A model generated the notes under the pieces. It did no database searches and was not told the DNA's origin. It was given only the letters and a program-made list of their open reading frames with translations. Below, piece after piece: positions 27,001 to 42,000 of a DNA stretch of 64,000 nucleotides. The DNA comes from Ceratothoa steindachneri (lineage: Eukaryota > Arthropoda > Malacostraca > Isopoda > Cymothoidae). A program made the translations under genes and the position numbers. Every line of letters begins with the position of its first letter. Within the stretch, counting starts at the first letter, position 1. The stretch is from NCBI GenBank assembly GCA_963969495.1, contig OZ018327.1, positions 36,771,282 to 36,835,281 on the forward strand. Direction: 5' to 3'.

Positions 27001-30000
27001 CCATTCAAGGAATATGCCCTCCAGGCCTAGCTCGGAGGAGACGCGGGGGGCCTCCTCGAACAGAAGACCCTCACGGGAATGGCCGTACGCTTCCTAGAGG
27101 CAGAACCCCGGGCGCTGTTGGCCGGACAAAGCGCTGAAGGCGCTGTCGCCTTCGAGGACTTATTGGGGGAGGTTGGGCTCGCCATGCGTCTTTTCCTCCC
27201 TCCGCCTCGAAACCTTAGGTGGGCGTTGCGACTTCGGAGGCGGGGGGCCCTCTTTTCGAGGAACCATCGTCTCCGAGCCACTCGCTCCACCACTAGGCGT
27301 GGGCGAAGGACAGCTTTAGGAACCCCGGAAGATGACCTGGCGACCAACTTCAGGGGTGTTGCCCCCTGTGAGTCTCACGACTCGGTGGAGGCGCGTGGCC
27401 GTTTCGCCTTACGGGAAACGGTCACGCTGGGGGAAGAGGGGGGGGAGCTCGGGTTTTAGTCGGGGCTGGGTATGAACCCTTTTTGCCGCCAGCTTTACCA
27501 GTGGAGCGCCCGGGTTGAGTAGAGCCTGCAGAAGGGCTCCGAATGGGCGCGGAAACAACCGTGCTCGTTGGCCTGGATGGGCCAGGAGCAGAGGGTGCCT
27601 TTCTAACTATTGAGACATATGACGTCCCAGGCAGAGCCGGGCGCGTCAGGGCAAAGTCCTTAGCCTCAAGGAATGAGATTCGATCCTGGGCCTGAACGGC
27701 CAAGATTTCTTTCTCGAGGAAATATGCACCACATTGCTTCGAAGAAGCGGGGTGCGGCTCTCCGCAATTGACACACTTGGCCACACACGATTTAGACTTA
27801 TCGTGTGCGGCCTTGGAGCAATTTACACAGACTTTGGGTGACCCCGAATTTGCACGTCTACAAGAACGATTCGTATGGCCGAAGCGGTGACAGTAATAGC
27901 ACCGCCGCGGCAGTGGCACGAATGCCTTCACGCGGTAGCGGTACCAACCGGCACGCACCGACTCAGGGAGCTTGTCACAGTCGAACGTGACGAAGAGTGT
28001 AGGGGTGGGTCTCGAGGCCCCTCCCTGTTTTCTCATCACACGTTCGACCTTGACCGCCCCATGATCGGCCAGCTCTAAGGTGATGTCCTCAATGGAGTAG
28101 TCAACGAGTTACCTCGCATAAACTACCCCTTTCAAAAAGTTCATGGTAGAGTGCGGCGTCACACTCACCGGGGTGCCATGAAGTGTCCGAAGAGCACTTA
28201 TCTTGGCCGCCTCGGCGGGATTCGTCGCATTCGCCAGAAGGCTCCCGTCCGAGAAACGGGTAACCTTCGGCTCTCTACCAATTGCACTAGCTAATCCTCT
28301 CCTCTGATGGATCATGTTGCCCTTGGCCAACATGGTGCCATCAGTGGAGCTAATAACGAGGAAGCGTTTGGGGGCGGATGTGCCGATCTTGGTTTGGTCG
28401 CTTGCCAAAGTGGCCGCAGACCCATCCGTCCTCGTAGCCCCCGCAGATGGAGAGGAGCCCCGAGTCTTCTTTGTCTTTTTCTTTTTTGGAGAGGAGGGCG
28501 GGGAATGAACCCGCTTCTCACCTCCGCCGGAAGGAGCCCCCAGGCCAGATGGACCGGCCTCATCCACGTCCTTCTCCGAAATGGAGAAGGTCCTGGTAGT
28601 CGTGGGGGCACCGGTCGGAGGAGATCCCTCCCCTCCTTGTACTGCCTCGGAAAACTTACCCATTTGAGGAGGACCTTGCATAGGGGCGGATTCGGGTTTG
28701 GTGCTCGGAACCGAGCCCAGATTTCCCCCCATGGAATGCCCTACCGTTTGAGGCTGGGTTGCCTCAAGGACCATGTCTATCTCAGGGGGGGCCTCCAGTT
28801 GGCCATCCCCCCTAAAGACATCGCAGGTCCCGTTGGCAGTATCGTCACTAGTCTTGTGTGGGGAGGCACAGGCCTTAACCCCGGCAAGGTTTAATATCCT
28901 TGCCAGCAGGTCTTTTGAGGGAAGTGACCGAAGGGGCCTGGCTTCCCTCTCCCCCTTAAGGGGGTTTGCCCTACCGAGCCACTTCGATGTGGAGCGGCTG
29001 GCTTTCTTGGCAGTCCCCTTGGAAATAACAGAGGGGACTGCCGCTGGAAAAAGGAAGGTGCCCGAAAGCACCTCCAGAGAAGGGGGTGAGGGGGAGTCCC
29101 CTACACCCGTAGGAGAAGGGGAGGAGTAAGCTTCCTCTCCGGTTAGAGAGATATGGAGGATCCCCTGCGCAAGCACAAGGGAGGGGGGGCCTTAATTTTT
29201 CGGGGGAGCTGCCCAAGGGCGGCTCCGTTGATGAGCAAGGGGAAGTTGAGGGTTGATTTTTTAAATGCTCATCATCGGGCATGGTGACCCTTAATTTTCT
29301 GCGGGACGCAATAGCGCATCACCTCTCGCAGTAGCCCGCACTGCAAGAGGTGCTTACAGGCCCGGCAGAGCCAGGCGCCGCCATTTGGGACCACCCCTCC
29401 CGCCTGGTGGCCTGGCAGTCCATCGGCATGGCGGCTCCACCTTGAACACGGCGTAAAATTGATAGAATGTGAAAAGGAGAGGAAAAGGGATGTGAGGAAG
29501 GTATGGGTGTGGATGAAGAAGGTTGCCAAAACCAACTACCCCAGACTGGAAATTTGAGGCTGACCAGAGAAAGTTGTGGGAGAGGTTGTATGAAAAGCGA
29601 CGAAGTAGTGGAGAAATACAGGCTATCTGAAGGAAGGAAGAGAGGCTAAGCTGGGGCCGGACGGAGCGCTGGATCCCGTCAGCAAGGCGGCCAGGATGGC
29701 AAATCGCCGCGCCCCTTACAGGGTCCAGGTAGTGGGTTCAATCTCAACGAATGTGGACACAAAACTTCAGCATTGTCAAATACTAGCTACATATTGGTAG
29801 ATGCTCTGTGTCTATCTGCACAAGGATAGGATGTTCCTACATATCATCACATACAGAGCAAATCAAAACACCACCATCATTTACAGGAGCTGCCAAGTGT
29901 AGGCCATGAATGGTCTTTTGCAGTCTCCTTCTTTTCTTATGTTCTTATTTCCTTTCGCGTCTTTTATTTTATTCTCATAAGCAGTCATGGCCATAACAAC

Positions 30001-33000
30001 CTTTCCTTTGGAAACATTTGATCATGTTTTAATAGCAATGTTCCAGCCATTCACGCACCTACAATCTGCCATCAATGAAAGACTGAAATATCTTTCATAT
30101 TATTAAAAGGTTATCAAAAAATTATAAAAATAAAATTAACATATTCAAATGGGATTTTCAGTTATGAGATTTTATGAAACATTAATGTCATTCCGAAAAT
30201 CAGGTGAAACTAGTAGGTGTTTCCATTATTTTGGCTGACCTCTGTATAAATAACATCAATCATTACTTTGATAAACAACAGATTTAAAATGTTTTTTTAT
30301 TTTTCAGCGAGGGCTTACTAATTACCGTGGGATGCGAACCACATCTATCAGTGTATGGCAGTTGCCATGAAGGAAACCCCAATCAGGAATCCACCCAGCG
30401 ACTAACCATACCCAACTTAATTATAGAATTCTTGCCTAATATATAATTTTACCGAGAGACCAGGCAGTTATAGTGGCATTAATGCACAGCATCCATACTT
30501 TGTGGGAAAGTGATTGAAGAATTGAAGACAATTATAGCAATAATATTCTAAAAATAAAAATATATATATGCTTCCAATACTGGTATTGGCATTGACTACT
30601 TATTTTGAATACCGGTAGCATCTTGGTATTTCACTACCGGTATTCACCGCATTTGGTGTACCTGTTGGGATAAGCCTCAGCGTTCAAGGGACACATGTGG
30701 TTGACTTCCTTGAGGTTGACCTTGGAAAAGACTAGTTTGTGATTGGAGGAGTAGATGACGGTGGGTCGGTCTGAACATGCAAACACATTGGTAGATGAGA
30801 GCGACTTGAAGCGACGAAGGATGGTAGGTTGCGTCCCTAACACCACCTAAATTGAGAGAAGGTAGGTATAATTCAATGATTATCCTTATGTAACAATTTT
30901 TTCCCTTTATTTCTTAATTGCTTATGTTTAAAAAGTATAAAAAATGGCTTTTATTCATTTCAAACTGCTTTTGTGGCTTAGATAATGATACTATGAAATT
31001 TACATAGTTCATGGATTAGGAGAAAGCTTATGATCATGGCTATAAAAAAAATTGTCGTGAGTACTATAAAATGTATGGAGTGGTAAACTATTAGATGGTA
31101 TGAAGAGGTATTTATGTTTGAAGTATGGTGTGCATTCGGGTGAAAGATAGCTGGACTGAGTGGTTTGACATAAAAGGGGGTAGGGGTAGGAGAATATGTA
31201 GTACTAGAGGGAAAGGAATTTGAGATTGATAAAGTAATGGTACATGGTGAAGACATGTCAGTGACTGAGAGTGAGGTATTTGGAAATGTTGATAGAAACT
31301 TTGACAGGGTGTGTAGTAGGAATTAAAAAAGGACTAAGGTAATGAATTTAGGGGTGAGAATAGGGTGGTGTCACTCTTAAACAAGTGCAAAGTTTTAATC
31401 ATCTTGGATGCATTGTAAATTATAGGACAGAAGCTGCATGAGAGTGTACTGGTGCATACATCGTGTATAGGACTGAGACTAGGGTATGGAAGGAAAGAGC
31501 TTGAGTGAAAACTGTGCAAATGGACAATTTGAGAGAGATGCTTTGTGTACTAAAGGTGGATAGTGAGGAATGAGTGGGCACATGATTATGGTGTGTGGAA
31601 AAGTGTGAATGAGGTTGTGACTGAGTATTCTGAGGTGACATGGGCATGTAAGCATGGTTGAAGATAGATTTGTGGAGAATATAAGAGTCATGGTGTTAGA
31701 AGGGTTTGGAAGACTGAGGTAAAAGGTTGGATGATTATGTGAATGAATTGTTGTGTTTATAACTTCGCCAAGAGCTTTTTTTTGGGGGGGGGAGCCCATC
31801 TGGCGACTGCCTACTTGGGCATAAGTCGCCATACACAACACAGCCTACTACGAGGCTATATTAAAAAAATAACAAAAAAAACAAAACAAATAAGAATATG
31901 TAAATAACAAATAACGATAAAAAGGACAAAGGCTAAAAAAGTAACAACAAGAAAACCAAGCAAAAAGGCAAGAAGGAAGGGCGCTCCGGCGTCGGGGGTA
32001 GACCCCCCCCCCCCGGTGCAGGAAAATACGCCCAAACAAAAAAAAACCCAGTCAAATAAGGTGGAGGAGGCCAGCCTCCTCCAAAAACCAAAAAGTCGTA
32101 TAGTCTACAAGTGTGTGTGCACGAACCAGCTCAGAGTACAAGGGACAAGAGGTAGTGATCCCGGTCGTTCCGGTACCAGGACAGGTAACGTGCAAGATCA
32201 CCCAGACTGGGACATTCAACAAGAATGTGCTGAACAGTCTGGGGAACAACGCGGTCTACACAGTAGACCGCGAGTGTATCCAATTCGGAGATGACAGAAA
32301 GCGACCTGAAGCCGTCGCGGCATTTGGGGGTAGGTCCATGGAACAGTCGCGGCGCAATGACACGCAACTTTAAGTTCCTCTCGACCGTCTCCCATCTCCT
32401 TTGCCAAGCAGCCTGTAATCGGTGAGGAAGAGCGAAACACTGGTCAGGTCGCCCAGTCCTCTTTGGCGCCCTCATTCCCCGCAATTCCTACATGTCCAGG
32501 GACCCAGCAGAAGGATAATCTCGACATACGCCAGGCTCGCCAAAACCGTGGAACCACAGGATGCGGACATTCTAATGCCCGGAGAGCACTCAGGACGCTT
32601 TGTGAGTCGCTGTAGATCACAATCCGGTCTCCGAAACGGGCACGTCGCGTAATCTCCCGTACCGAGCGGTGTATTGCAACCATCGCCAAGAACAGATAAA
32701 CTCTCCTCCCTCTGACCGCTTGAGGGGGCGAGCCTTCTGCGAGTGTCTTGAGTCGATAGGTTAGAATGGGAGGGAGGCAGTGCTTACCTTTTTCTTATCA
32801 GACAGGTAACCAGTCTGGGCGTTGTAGGTGAAATAGTACAGCTGCCCATCACCCATGGCGCACAGCAGATAATGGTGTCCTTCAAATGTACTCATAAGAA
32901 TGGAGCGTGGGATAATATCTGCAAAAAGGGGAGGGGGCGTTGTAAACTTCTCATACCATTGTCATAGAAACGTTCAAAAAATTCTTGGAGCCTACAACCT

Positions 33001-36000
33001 CCTCCAGGAACATACTGGTGGCCTACAATCTCTCAGGGAACTTTCTAACGATCTACAACCCTTAGGGAACTTCTTAAAAGCCTACCGCCTCTTCAAATAA
33101 CTCCTTATTGGCCTACCTCCGCCAAGGAACTCCTTAGTGGCCTCCTCGAGTTTGGGCAGCGTGTAGATGCGAGCAGAGATATCCGTCCAGAGCCCCAAGG
33201 CCACCACCGACGCGCGGGTATCGTCACCCAGGGGCGAGATGTCGATGCAGGCTACTTCATGCTCCACTACCGCCGACCTGGGAAGAACAGAAGGTAGGTG
33301 TACACGAACGGTGGTCTACCTAAAGCGCCGAGGTCGGGAATGGGGGGGGGGGGTAAAACCCCACAAGTTCATACAAACAGCAAGACGCCCCAAATTACGA
33401 ACCTGAACACGATTCTGAGTGAAGGATATGGGATGGGGTAGCATTGTAACAAAAATCATCATCATCACCCATTTCCCCCGCAAAACGGGGTCGGGGTGCA
33501 TCAATGCCACTACAATCTATCCCCACTTGCACTCACCTTCATGTCCCACGAGCCAAAAAGCCAACCTTCATAGCGATGGTGACCATGTGTGGTGACGAAC
33601 AAAATTGCCAAGGAAATGGGAAGGGAAAAATCAATAGAGAAACAAACTCAAGAATGACAAGGACTGGTAAATGTACCCCACCCCACCTTTTAAGTGACAA
33701 GTGAATTTAAGAGCAAAAGCTATGAACAGACTTTCTAACCATTCAAAACATTGTGGTTGCAGTCTGGTTCATCTACACCACCAGACAAATCTTAGATACT
33801 TAAAATGATAAGCCCGTTCAAGCAACACACCGCAGACCACACATTACACCCAAAACACAATTTCGGCTTGCTCTCTTTTTCAATCATTTCTTAGCAATTA
33901 CTCTCGTCAAACAACATCTTCGCAGAAAAGGTTAGGTGACACAATACAACCCAAATCACGCAGCTTCACAATGGTCCCCCCATACCCACACCCCTACTTT
34001 TCAATTTATTCCGACGAGAAGGCAAGGCTGTGTTTTAGCTCTACCCACCCTTTAGGGCATGAGAAAATAGAGTTATAGAGTGGTCAGTCATTTCCAAGTC
34101 GATACGATACTACCACCCCACATGGATGCAATCCGCATCAGGTTAAGCTGCAATCAAACTCCCACTTCTTGTTGAATGGACGGATAGCACAAGAGGGAAA
34201 GGGGGTTACAAATTTCCCACAGCATGCAACAGCCACCCATCAGGACAGCCTCACAGAAAGTGCGGCCCCACTTAATTGGGGTAACATTAACGGGGCCTAC
34301 CTCCTTTAATCTCCCAAGTGGTCGAGGAAGCAGAGGTCATTTGCACCCATGGCGCAATGCAACAACATATCCTGTCAAACTCTTCCATCAACATTTCCAA
34401 ATCCCTCTCACGCTCATAAAATTGCGCTAAATAGCGCAACTCGATCCCAAATCGTCATTCTCACACAAACAACTCAGTACTTGATCCCTAAACATATGAA
34501 TCAGGTAAAGCGAAAGACCCACACACAAACATGTATCAAGTCAATAACCCCGGCCACTTTTTTACCCACCAAATCCACACCCAATTTCAAACAACAACTC
34601 ATACCATTCAAAAGTTTACTACCCATAGCATTCTAAGAACCTACCATAAAGCTTCCCTCTCAACACAATCATATGCTTGTTCTAGATCCATAAAACCCAG
34701 CATAAAGCTTACATCTCTTACTCTGCGCTTTCTCAACCAGCTGCTTCAAAACAAAAATTCATTCACACACTATCTGCTATCACCTACCTTACTGTATTAG
34801 CCTGTACCATCCCTATTACATGCTCCGTCAAAAATTATGATACACCTACCTTACCAAAATATGACATTCAGCTCTAATTCTGGCATTTGTCTTTCTTTCC
34901 TTTCTCATTATACATATCACAACATTCTTTCACACCTCATGCATAGTTTTATTTTTAAAAGCCTTATAGTACAACTGCCAGACCAGACTTATTCAATAAC
35001 ACAATCCCAAAAAGATTTTTAAGCATCTTTGGGATAATATCCACTACAGCTCTCTTCTAATCTTTTATACCTCTTAAAGTACAACACCCTCTTGCATACT
35101 TATTACTTTCCATACTCTAATACAGCACCCAGCATACACTATGAAAGTAAATCAAACTATGTTTCCTCTTCCATACTGAGAATATACAATTCAACAAAGT
35201 ACCCCATTTATTTTTGACATCCTTATTCCTCACAAGCCCTCTACGCAATGTTCACACAGCTATTTTTTTTCTGTTTCGCACTTCCATCCTTCAAAACTTC
35301 CTCTTCATATCTGAATCATCATTCCTTTTGAATGTTTCATTTGCTACTTCAATAACTTAATAATGAAGTAGGGTATCAGACAACATAAAAACTCCCACGC
35401 ACACTCAAAACCTGTGACATGACTCAGAGACTCACAACTGCCTCTAACCATGCCTTAAAAGCCATACTTTCCACACATTACAGGGCAGCAACTAAATGTT
35501 AGATAGAACAAGAAAACAGCAGCAGAGGGAGCACCAAATGAGATCAAGGGAGAGGTCTGCTTCCACACAGCACCAAGCTTACTGGGATGCCTGAATATAC
35601 ACTCCTACACAGGTATTCTTAGCGCGGGCACAAGCACTTCGAGTAACACTCACGCTTCAAGCTTCAAGGCACCCTTGTGGATGGTCAGGTAGAAGATGTG
35701 TTGGCCACCAGCTGCCACCACCTGCGACGAGTTAGCTGCTACAACAGAGATGTTCCGGTCTTGGGGAGGTTTCCACTCACACACAAGCTGGCCCGTCTCC
35801 TCGCACACCAGCCGGCACCCAGACCCCACAACCTGGAATGGTGTCCTCCTTAGTGACAAGGAAATATGGATGAAATACAAAGAGGGAGACTGGCAAAGGA
35901 GGCAAAAGGGACATAAATGGGATTGAGAATGGCAAAGTTGATTATAAAAGCACACCAATCTGAAATGCGGGGTGCAAGAGGACATATTTACAAACCACCA

Positions 36001-39000
36001 GAACATGGTTTGTACAAAGAGCACAGGCACTCAAAGTAAAACTTTAGAGAGGGGGTACCTGAAACAATTCCAAATTCTAAACAAGGACGCCTTTAAGCAC
36101 AGGCACAAGTCCACAAAAACGACCCATCCATCACCCACAGGTAAATGGACGGATGGATGAGGGGGAGGGGGAGGGAGGGGGGAACAAAGGCAATGTAAGA
36201 CCTGTCATCCTCAAGTGGGTATCGAAGAGGGTACCAACCTGCAGGAGCTGATTGTGGTCTACATTAGCAGCGAGAAAGGTTTGGTGACTGGAGAGGAAGC
36301 CCTGAATCGACGTCTCTTCAACTTCTTCGCCAGTCAGTGTCAACACCCTGGGGAGAAAGGATAGATGATGAGGAACGGGTACCCACCAAGGGTGGATATG
36401 CGGTCAAATTTAAAGCAAAAACCAACAATGGCATTTCCTGCCTAAAGTTAGCAAGGAGAAATCTGTAAAGAAAGTGGTATATGAGGATGTGAAAATGTGT
36501 GGAAGATATAAAACCACAGATCCTCTGAAGATCATTAGGGCTGGTAGGGCACGCACTCCTCCAAATGTTAGCTGCAACATGCTCACCCATGGTCCACCTG
36601 ATACCCTTTTGTGGAGCACCAATGTGAGAGAGAACTTAGGTGTGGATTGGTGAGCTATCATTTTAAACTAAAAGGTGATAACCAACATGCGCACCTGAAA
36701 CACAGGGTGCTTAAACAGATCTGAATAAAGTGGTGAAGTTAGGGCAAGGGACAATGAATGTAAGGTGACCCCACCTCCTGAAAGTATAAAGAGGAGAGAG
36801 ACTACATGAAGTGCGCAGATTCCCAGGTGGAATGGGGAAATTAATTGGACAAGACCAGAAGGGGGGAAAAAACCAAATAAAATGAGTAATGGTGGGGTGG
36901 GTTTTTTTTTTTTTTAATTTTAAGAGCTGATCTGGCGACTGCCTACTTGGGCATTAGTTGCCGTATTCAACATTGCCTAATATTAGGCATCTTTAAAAGA
37001 GGATGCTAAAAAAACAATAAAAATAAAACAGAAAAAAGGCAGGAAGCAAGCTCCGGCGTCGGGGGGAGGTCTGCCTTCCCCCGGCGCAGAACGTGCGGCG
37101 ACCTACTAAAATAACAAAAAACAGAAAAAAACCAACTAGTTAAATAAAGGGGAGAAGGCCAGCCTCCCCCCAAAAGTCCTTAAGTCTACCAGTCAATGTG
37201 CACGAACTTATCCTGAGTACAAGGGACAGGCGGTAGCGCCCCGCGCATTCCAGCACAAGGACAGGTAACGTGCGCGGAGATCGCACAGACTCGGACATTC
37301 AAAAAGAATGTGCCGAACAGTCTGGGGGACAACGCAGTCTACACAGTAGTGCGGTGGCGAGCGCTCCATCAAATGGCGGTGCGTCCCGCGAGTGTATCCA
37401 ATTCGAAGAGGACAGAAAGCAACCTGAAGCCTTCACGGCATCGGGGGGTAGGTCCATGAGAACAGTCGCGGCGCAATAGCACGCAACTTTAAGTTCCCTT
37501 CGACCGTCTCCCATCTTCTTTGCCAAGCAGCCCGAAGAGCTGCCCGTATTCCCGTTGGTCCGGTCGCAGAGTTCTCGCGGACTCTTTGGCGCCCTCATTC
37601 CCCGCAAATCCAACATGTCCAGGAACCCAGCAGAAGATAATCTCGATATCTGCCCGGCTTGCTAAAACCGTGGCGTCACGGATATCGCGAACCAGGGGAT
37701 GCGGGGATTCCAATGCCTCGAGAGCACTCAGGGCGCTTTGTGAGTCGCTATACATCATAATTCGGTCTCCGAACCTGGCACGTCAGGTAATCTCCCGTAC
37801 CGAGTGGTGTATTGCCCTTAGCTCGGCCGTCAAGACAGACGCAGCGCCCTTGCAGAGCCCCGCAGACTTCAAACAAAGGGAATACGGCGTGGAAGCCGAC
37901 CCCCTCTTGGGACTTGGCGCCATCCGTATACACTGGCACAGTTACAGCGTGACACGAGGTGTGCTCCAAAAAGGTTGAGCGCAATACTCCCGGCTCTGTA
38001 GAAGCTTTGGGAGCAGAGGCGTGGCGACAAATAGCCAAAGGTGGTACACTCCAGGGTGGCGTCCTGGGCAGAAGCAGGGGCTCCACCGGGCCGAGAGCTA
38101 TACCTAGCTTTCGAAGGAGTTTCCTAGCCCTAAACCCAAAGGGCTTAGGGTATGACTTGCGTCTCTCGGCGGCATAGGCACCGTCGAAATCAGCTGAGAT
38201 GCAGTGAGAGCTGTTGGCGACTGAGCGAGGCGACGGGCTCGCGCGTACAGGCGAATAATGCACTGTGCACGGGGCATAGATAATGGCATCTCCCCAGCAT
38301 CGACTAGTATGCTCTCAATGGGGGAAGTGCTGAACGCACCGGTCGCCAAGAGAAGTCCGGTGTGGTGGATCGAGTCCACCTTCCGCAATACACGCTCGCC
38401 TGCGGATGCATAAAACTAGCATCCGTAATCGAGCTTCGAACGAACAAACGATCGATAAAAAAGTAAGGCAGTAGCCCTATCAGCGCCCCAAGCGCTCAAA
38501 GTCACGGAACGGAGAATGTCCATGGCGCGGGTAAAAGAGACCCTAAGGCTGCGAATATGAGCCTCCCAGGTAAGGTGTCGGTCAAATACAAGACCAAGGA
38601 AACAGTGCTATTCAACCACTTCCAGGCGCACCCCATTAAGAAACAAGTCTGGGTCAAGGTGGAGCCGTGGATGGCGGCAGAAGTGCACCACCTTAATCTT
38701 GGCCAAAGAAAACCGAAACCTGTGGGCTTCAGCATAGCGAAAGACGCGATTCAATGCCTGTTGGAGTCGACGCTCCAGAGTTGGCATCTGGGCCGCGCCA
38801 AAAGAGATCGAAAGGTCGTCCACGTAGAGCGTAGCGAGAACATCTTCCGGTAGCACCGAGGTGATGCCGTTGATGCTTAGGGCAAAGAGTGTGGCACTGA
38901 GAACACTTCCCTGCGGAACAGACTCTTCCTGCTCCATTGGGCTGGAAAGAGCTCCCCCCACCCGTACGCGGAATCGACGATCTCGCAAAAATTCAGATAT

Positions 39001-42000
39001 AAACATTGGGAGGCGTCCCCTCGCCCCCATCGTCTGGAGAGTCTCCATGATACCCTATCACCATGCGGTATCATAGGCCTTCTCCAGATCAAAAAACACC
39101 GTGGCGTAGAGGTGTCTACGAAGGAAGGCCTCGCAGACGGCATTTTCCAGTCGGAGCAGAGCATCCGACGTGGAGTGGAACTTGCGGAAGCCGCACTGTG
39201 CAGGAGACAGATGGCCTCCGCTGTCCAGAAAAAAAGGCTAATCTAACATTTACCAATTTCTCCATCAACTTGTACACGTAAGAGGTTAGAGATTGGGCGG
39301 AAACAGGCCGGAGTAGAGTGATCTTTCCCCGGTTTGCGAAAGGCGAGCACAGTAGCGATTTGCCAGGAATCCGGGAGGAAACCCTCCAGCCAGACCCTGT
39401 TGGAACAAATCTAACAGAAAGGCCATGCCTCGCTCACCAAGGTGTCGAAGCATGGCGTACGGGACATCGTCCGGACCAAGGGCGGTGTCCACGCACGAAG
39501 CAAGAGCGGAACGCCTTATTCAGAGTAAACCTGTCGTTGAAGAGTTCTCCGCCTCTGGAGGTAAAGTCCAGCCGGCGGCCTTCCGCGACATCACGACGTG
39601 CATTGAATGCTGGCGGAGCAGCATCACGGCTAGAGAATGGGGAAAACGCGGTCGCTAAGGATTCTCCCTCCCCTCCTTGTACTGCCTTGGAAACCCTAGC
39701 TTTTTGAGGAGGACCTTGCATATGGGCGGACTCGAGTCTGGTGCTTGGCGCCAGGCCCGGATTCGCTCCCACGGAAAGCCCTACCGTCTGAGGCTGGGTT
39801 GCCTCAAGGGCCATGTCTATCTCGGAGGAGGGGGGGGGCTCCAGTTGGCCATCTCCACCAGGACATCACAGGTCCCATTGGCAGTGGTGTCACAAGTCGA
39901 GTCTGGGGAGGCACAGGCCTTGACTCCCGCTGTTTGTTTAATATTCTAGCCAGCAGGTCTTTTGAGGGAAGCGACCGATGGGACCTGGCTTGTCTCTCCC
40001 CCCTAAGGGGGTTTGCCCTACCGAACTGCTTCAATGGGGAGCGGTCGGCTATGGGCTACCTGCTGGCTTTCTTGGCAGTCCCCTTGGAAAGTAAAGGAGG
40101 GACTGCCGTTGGAAAGAGGGAGGTGCCCGAAGGCACCTCCAGACAAGGGGGTGAGGTATAGTCCCCTACACCCGTAGGCGAAGGAGAGGAGTAAGCCTCC
40201 TTTCCGGTTAGACAGATTTGGAGGGTCCCCTGCAAGAGCACAGGGGGGGGGGGGGAATTGAGGGAAGATTTTTTATTTTCTCATCATTGGGTATGGTGAC
40301 CCTATTTATTTTACGGGAAGCAAACGCCCATCCCCCCTCGCAGTAGTTCGCCTTGCAAGGGGTGCGTACGGGGCTGGCAGAGCCAGGTGCCGCCATTCAA
40401 GGCCAACCCTCCCGCCTGGTGACCTGGCAGCCCTTCGGCATGGTGGCTCCACATTAGACACGGCGTAAAATTGAGTGTGGAGAGAGAAGGAAAAAGGATG
40501 TGAGGAAGGTATGGGTGGGGATGAAGCAGGTTGTTAAAAACCCACCATCCCAAACCGGAGCTCAGGGGTTAGGGAACATTGTCCCCTCCTCCCTCAGCCC
40601 CGATCCGGGATAGTTGGCTGAGAAGGTCAGCATCTACCCTGTGAAAATAGAGGCCGACCAGAGAAAGTTGTGGGAGAGGTTGTAGGGGAAGTGAGGAGAT
40701 ACGGGAGAAATACAGGCTGTGTGAAAGGGGAAGAGGCTAAGCTGGGGCCGGACGGGGCGCTGAGTCCCGTCAGCACGGCGGTCAAGAAGGCAAATCGCCG
40801 CGCCCCTTACGGGGTGGTGGGGTAGGAAAAGAGTATTTTTAAACTCTTCCCTAAACGCCTTAAAACAAAATCGTACAAACAGACAGCCAACACCATGTCA
40901 ATAGTAGCCTAAACCACTGGAACAATGCCATAAAACCTCACGAATATTGACACCACGCCTTAAGTATTTACGACCGCTGGTACCACGTCATTATAACCCA
41001 TGACTGCTTGTACCAGGCCATAAGAACCAACGAAGATCGACACCGCGCCTTAAGAACCCACGACCTCTGGCGCCGTCATTATAACCAATGATCGCTTATA
41101 GCATGCCATAAGAACCCAGGAAGACTCACACCACGCCTTAAGAACCCACGTCAGTATAACTCATGACCGCTTGTATCACGTCCATAAGAACCCACGACCG
41201 CTGACGACACGTCATTATAACCCATGACCGATGGTGCCACGTCATTATAACTTACGACCGCTGGCGCCACCCATAAGAACCCAGAAAGACCGACACCACA
41301 TCCGCTGGTGCCAGATCATTATAATCCACGCTCGCTGGCCCCAGGTCAATATAACCCACGCCCGCTGGCGCAAGGTCATTATAACCCCTAACCGCATGTA
41401 CCACACCATAAGAACCCACAAAGACTCATACCACGCCAGCTGGTGCCATGTCATTATAACCCACGACCGCTGGCGCCACGTCATTATAACCCATGACCGC
41501 TTGTACCACACCATAAGAACCCACGAAAACTCATACCACGCCTTAATAACCCACGACGGCTGGTGCTATGTCATTATAACCCACGACCGCTGGCGCCACG
41601 CCTTAAGAACCCACGCCCCCGTGCGCCATGTCATTATAACCCATGACTGCTTGTACCACACCATAAGAACCCACGAAGACTCACACGTCACTATAACCCA
41701 TGACCGCTGGTGCCAGGTCATTATAACCCACGCCCGCTGGCGCCACGTCATTATAACACATGGCCGCTGGCGCCACGTCATTATAACCCATGACCACTTG
41801 TATCACACCATAAGAACTCACGACCGCTGGCACCAGGTCATTATAACCCATAGCCGCTGTCGCCACGGTATAGGAAGCCAGAATAGGTGGCACATCATAA
41901 GAACCCAACGGCTGGTACCACTGCGTTAGAACCCGCGGCTGCTTGCGCCATGATATAAGAACCCACGAAGGCTGGCACCACACCATTACAACCCACCTGG

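Noticed and set aside
31479..31841. 120-codon minus-strand ORF
   Set aside because: Shadow of the plus-strand RTE-like reverse transcriptase remnant and of the LINE E6 3' end.
41231..41929. 232-codon plus-strand ORF (and 183 codons opposite)
   Set aside because: It consists wholly of minisatellite units whose length is near a multiple of three; the open frames follow from the repeat, with no start context or family resemblance.
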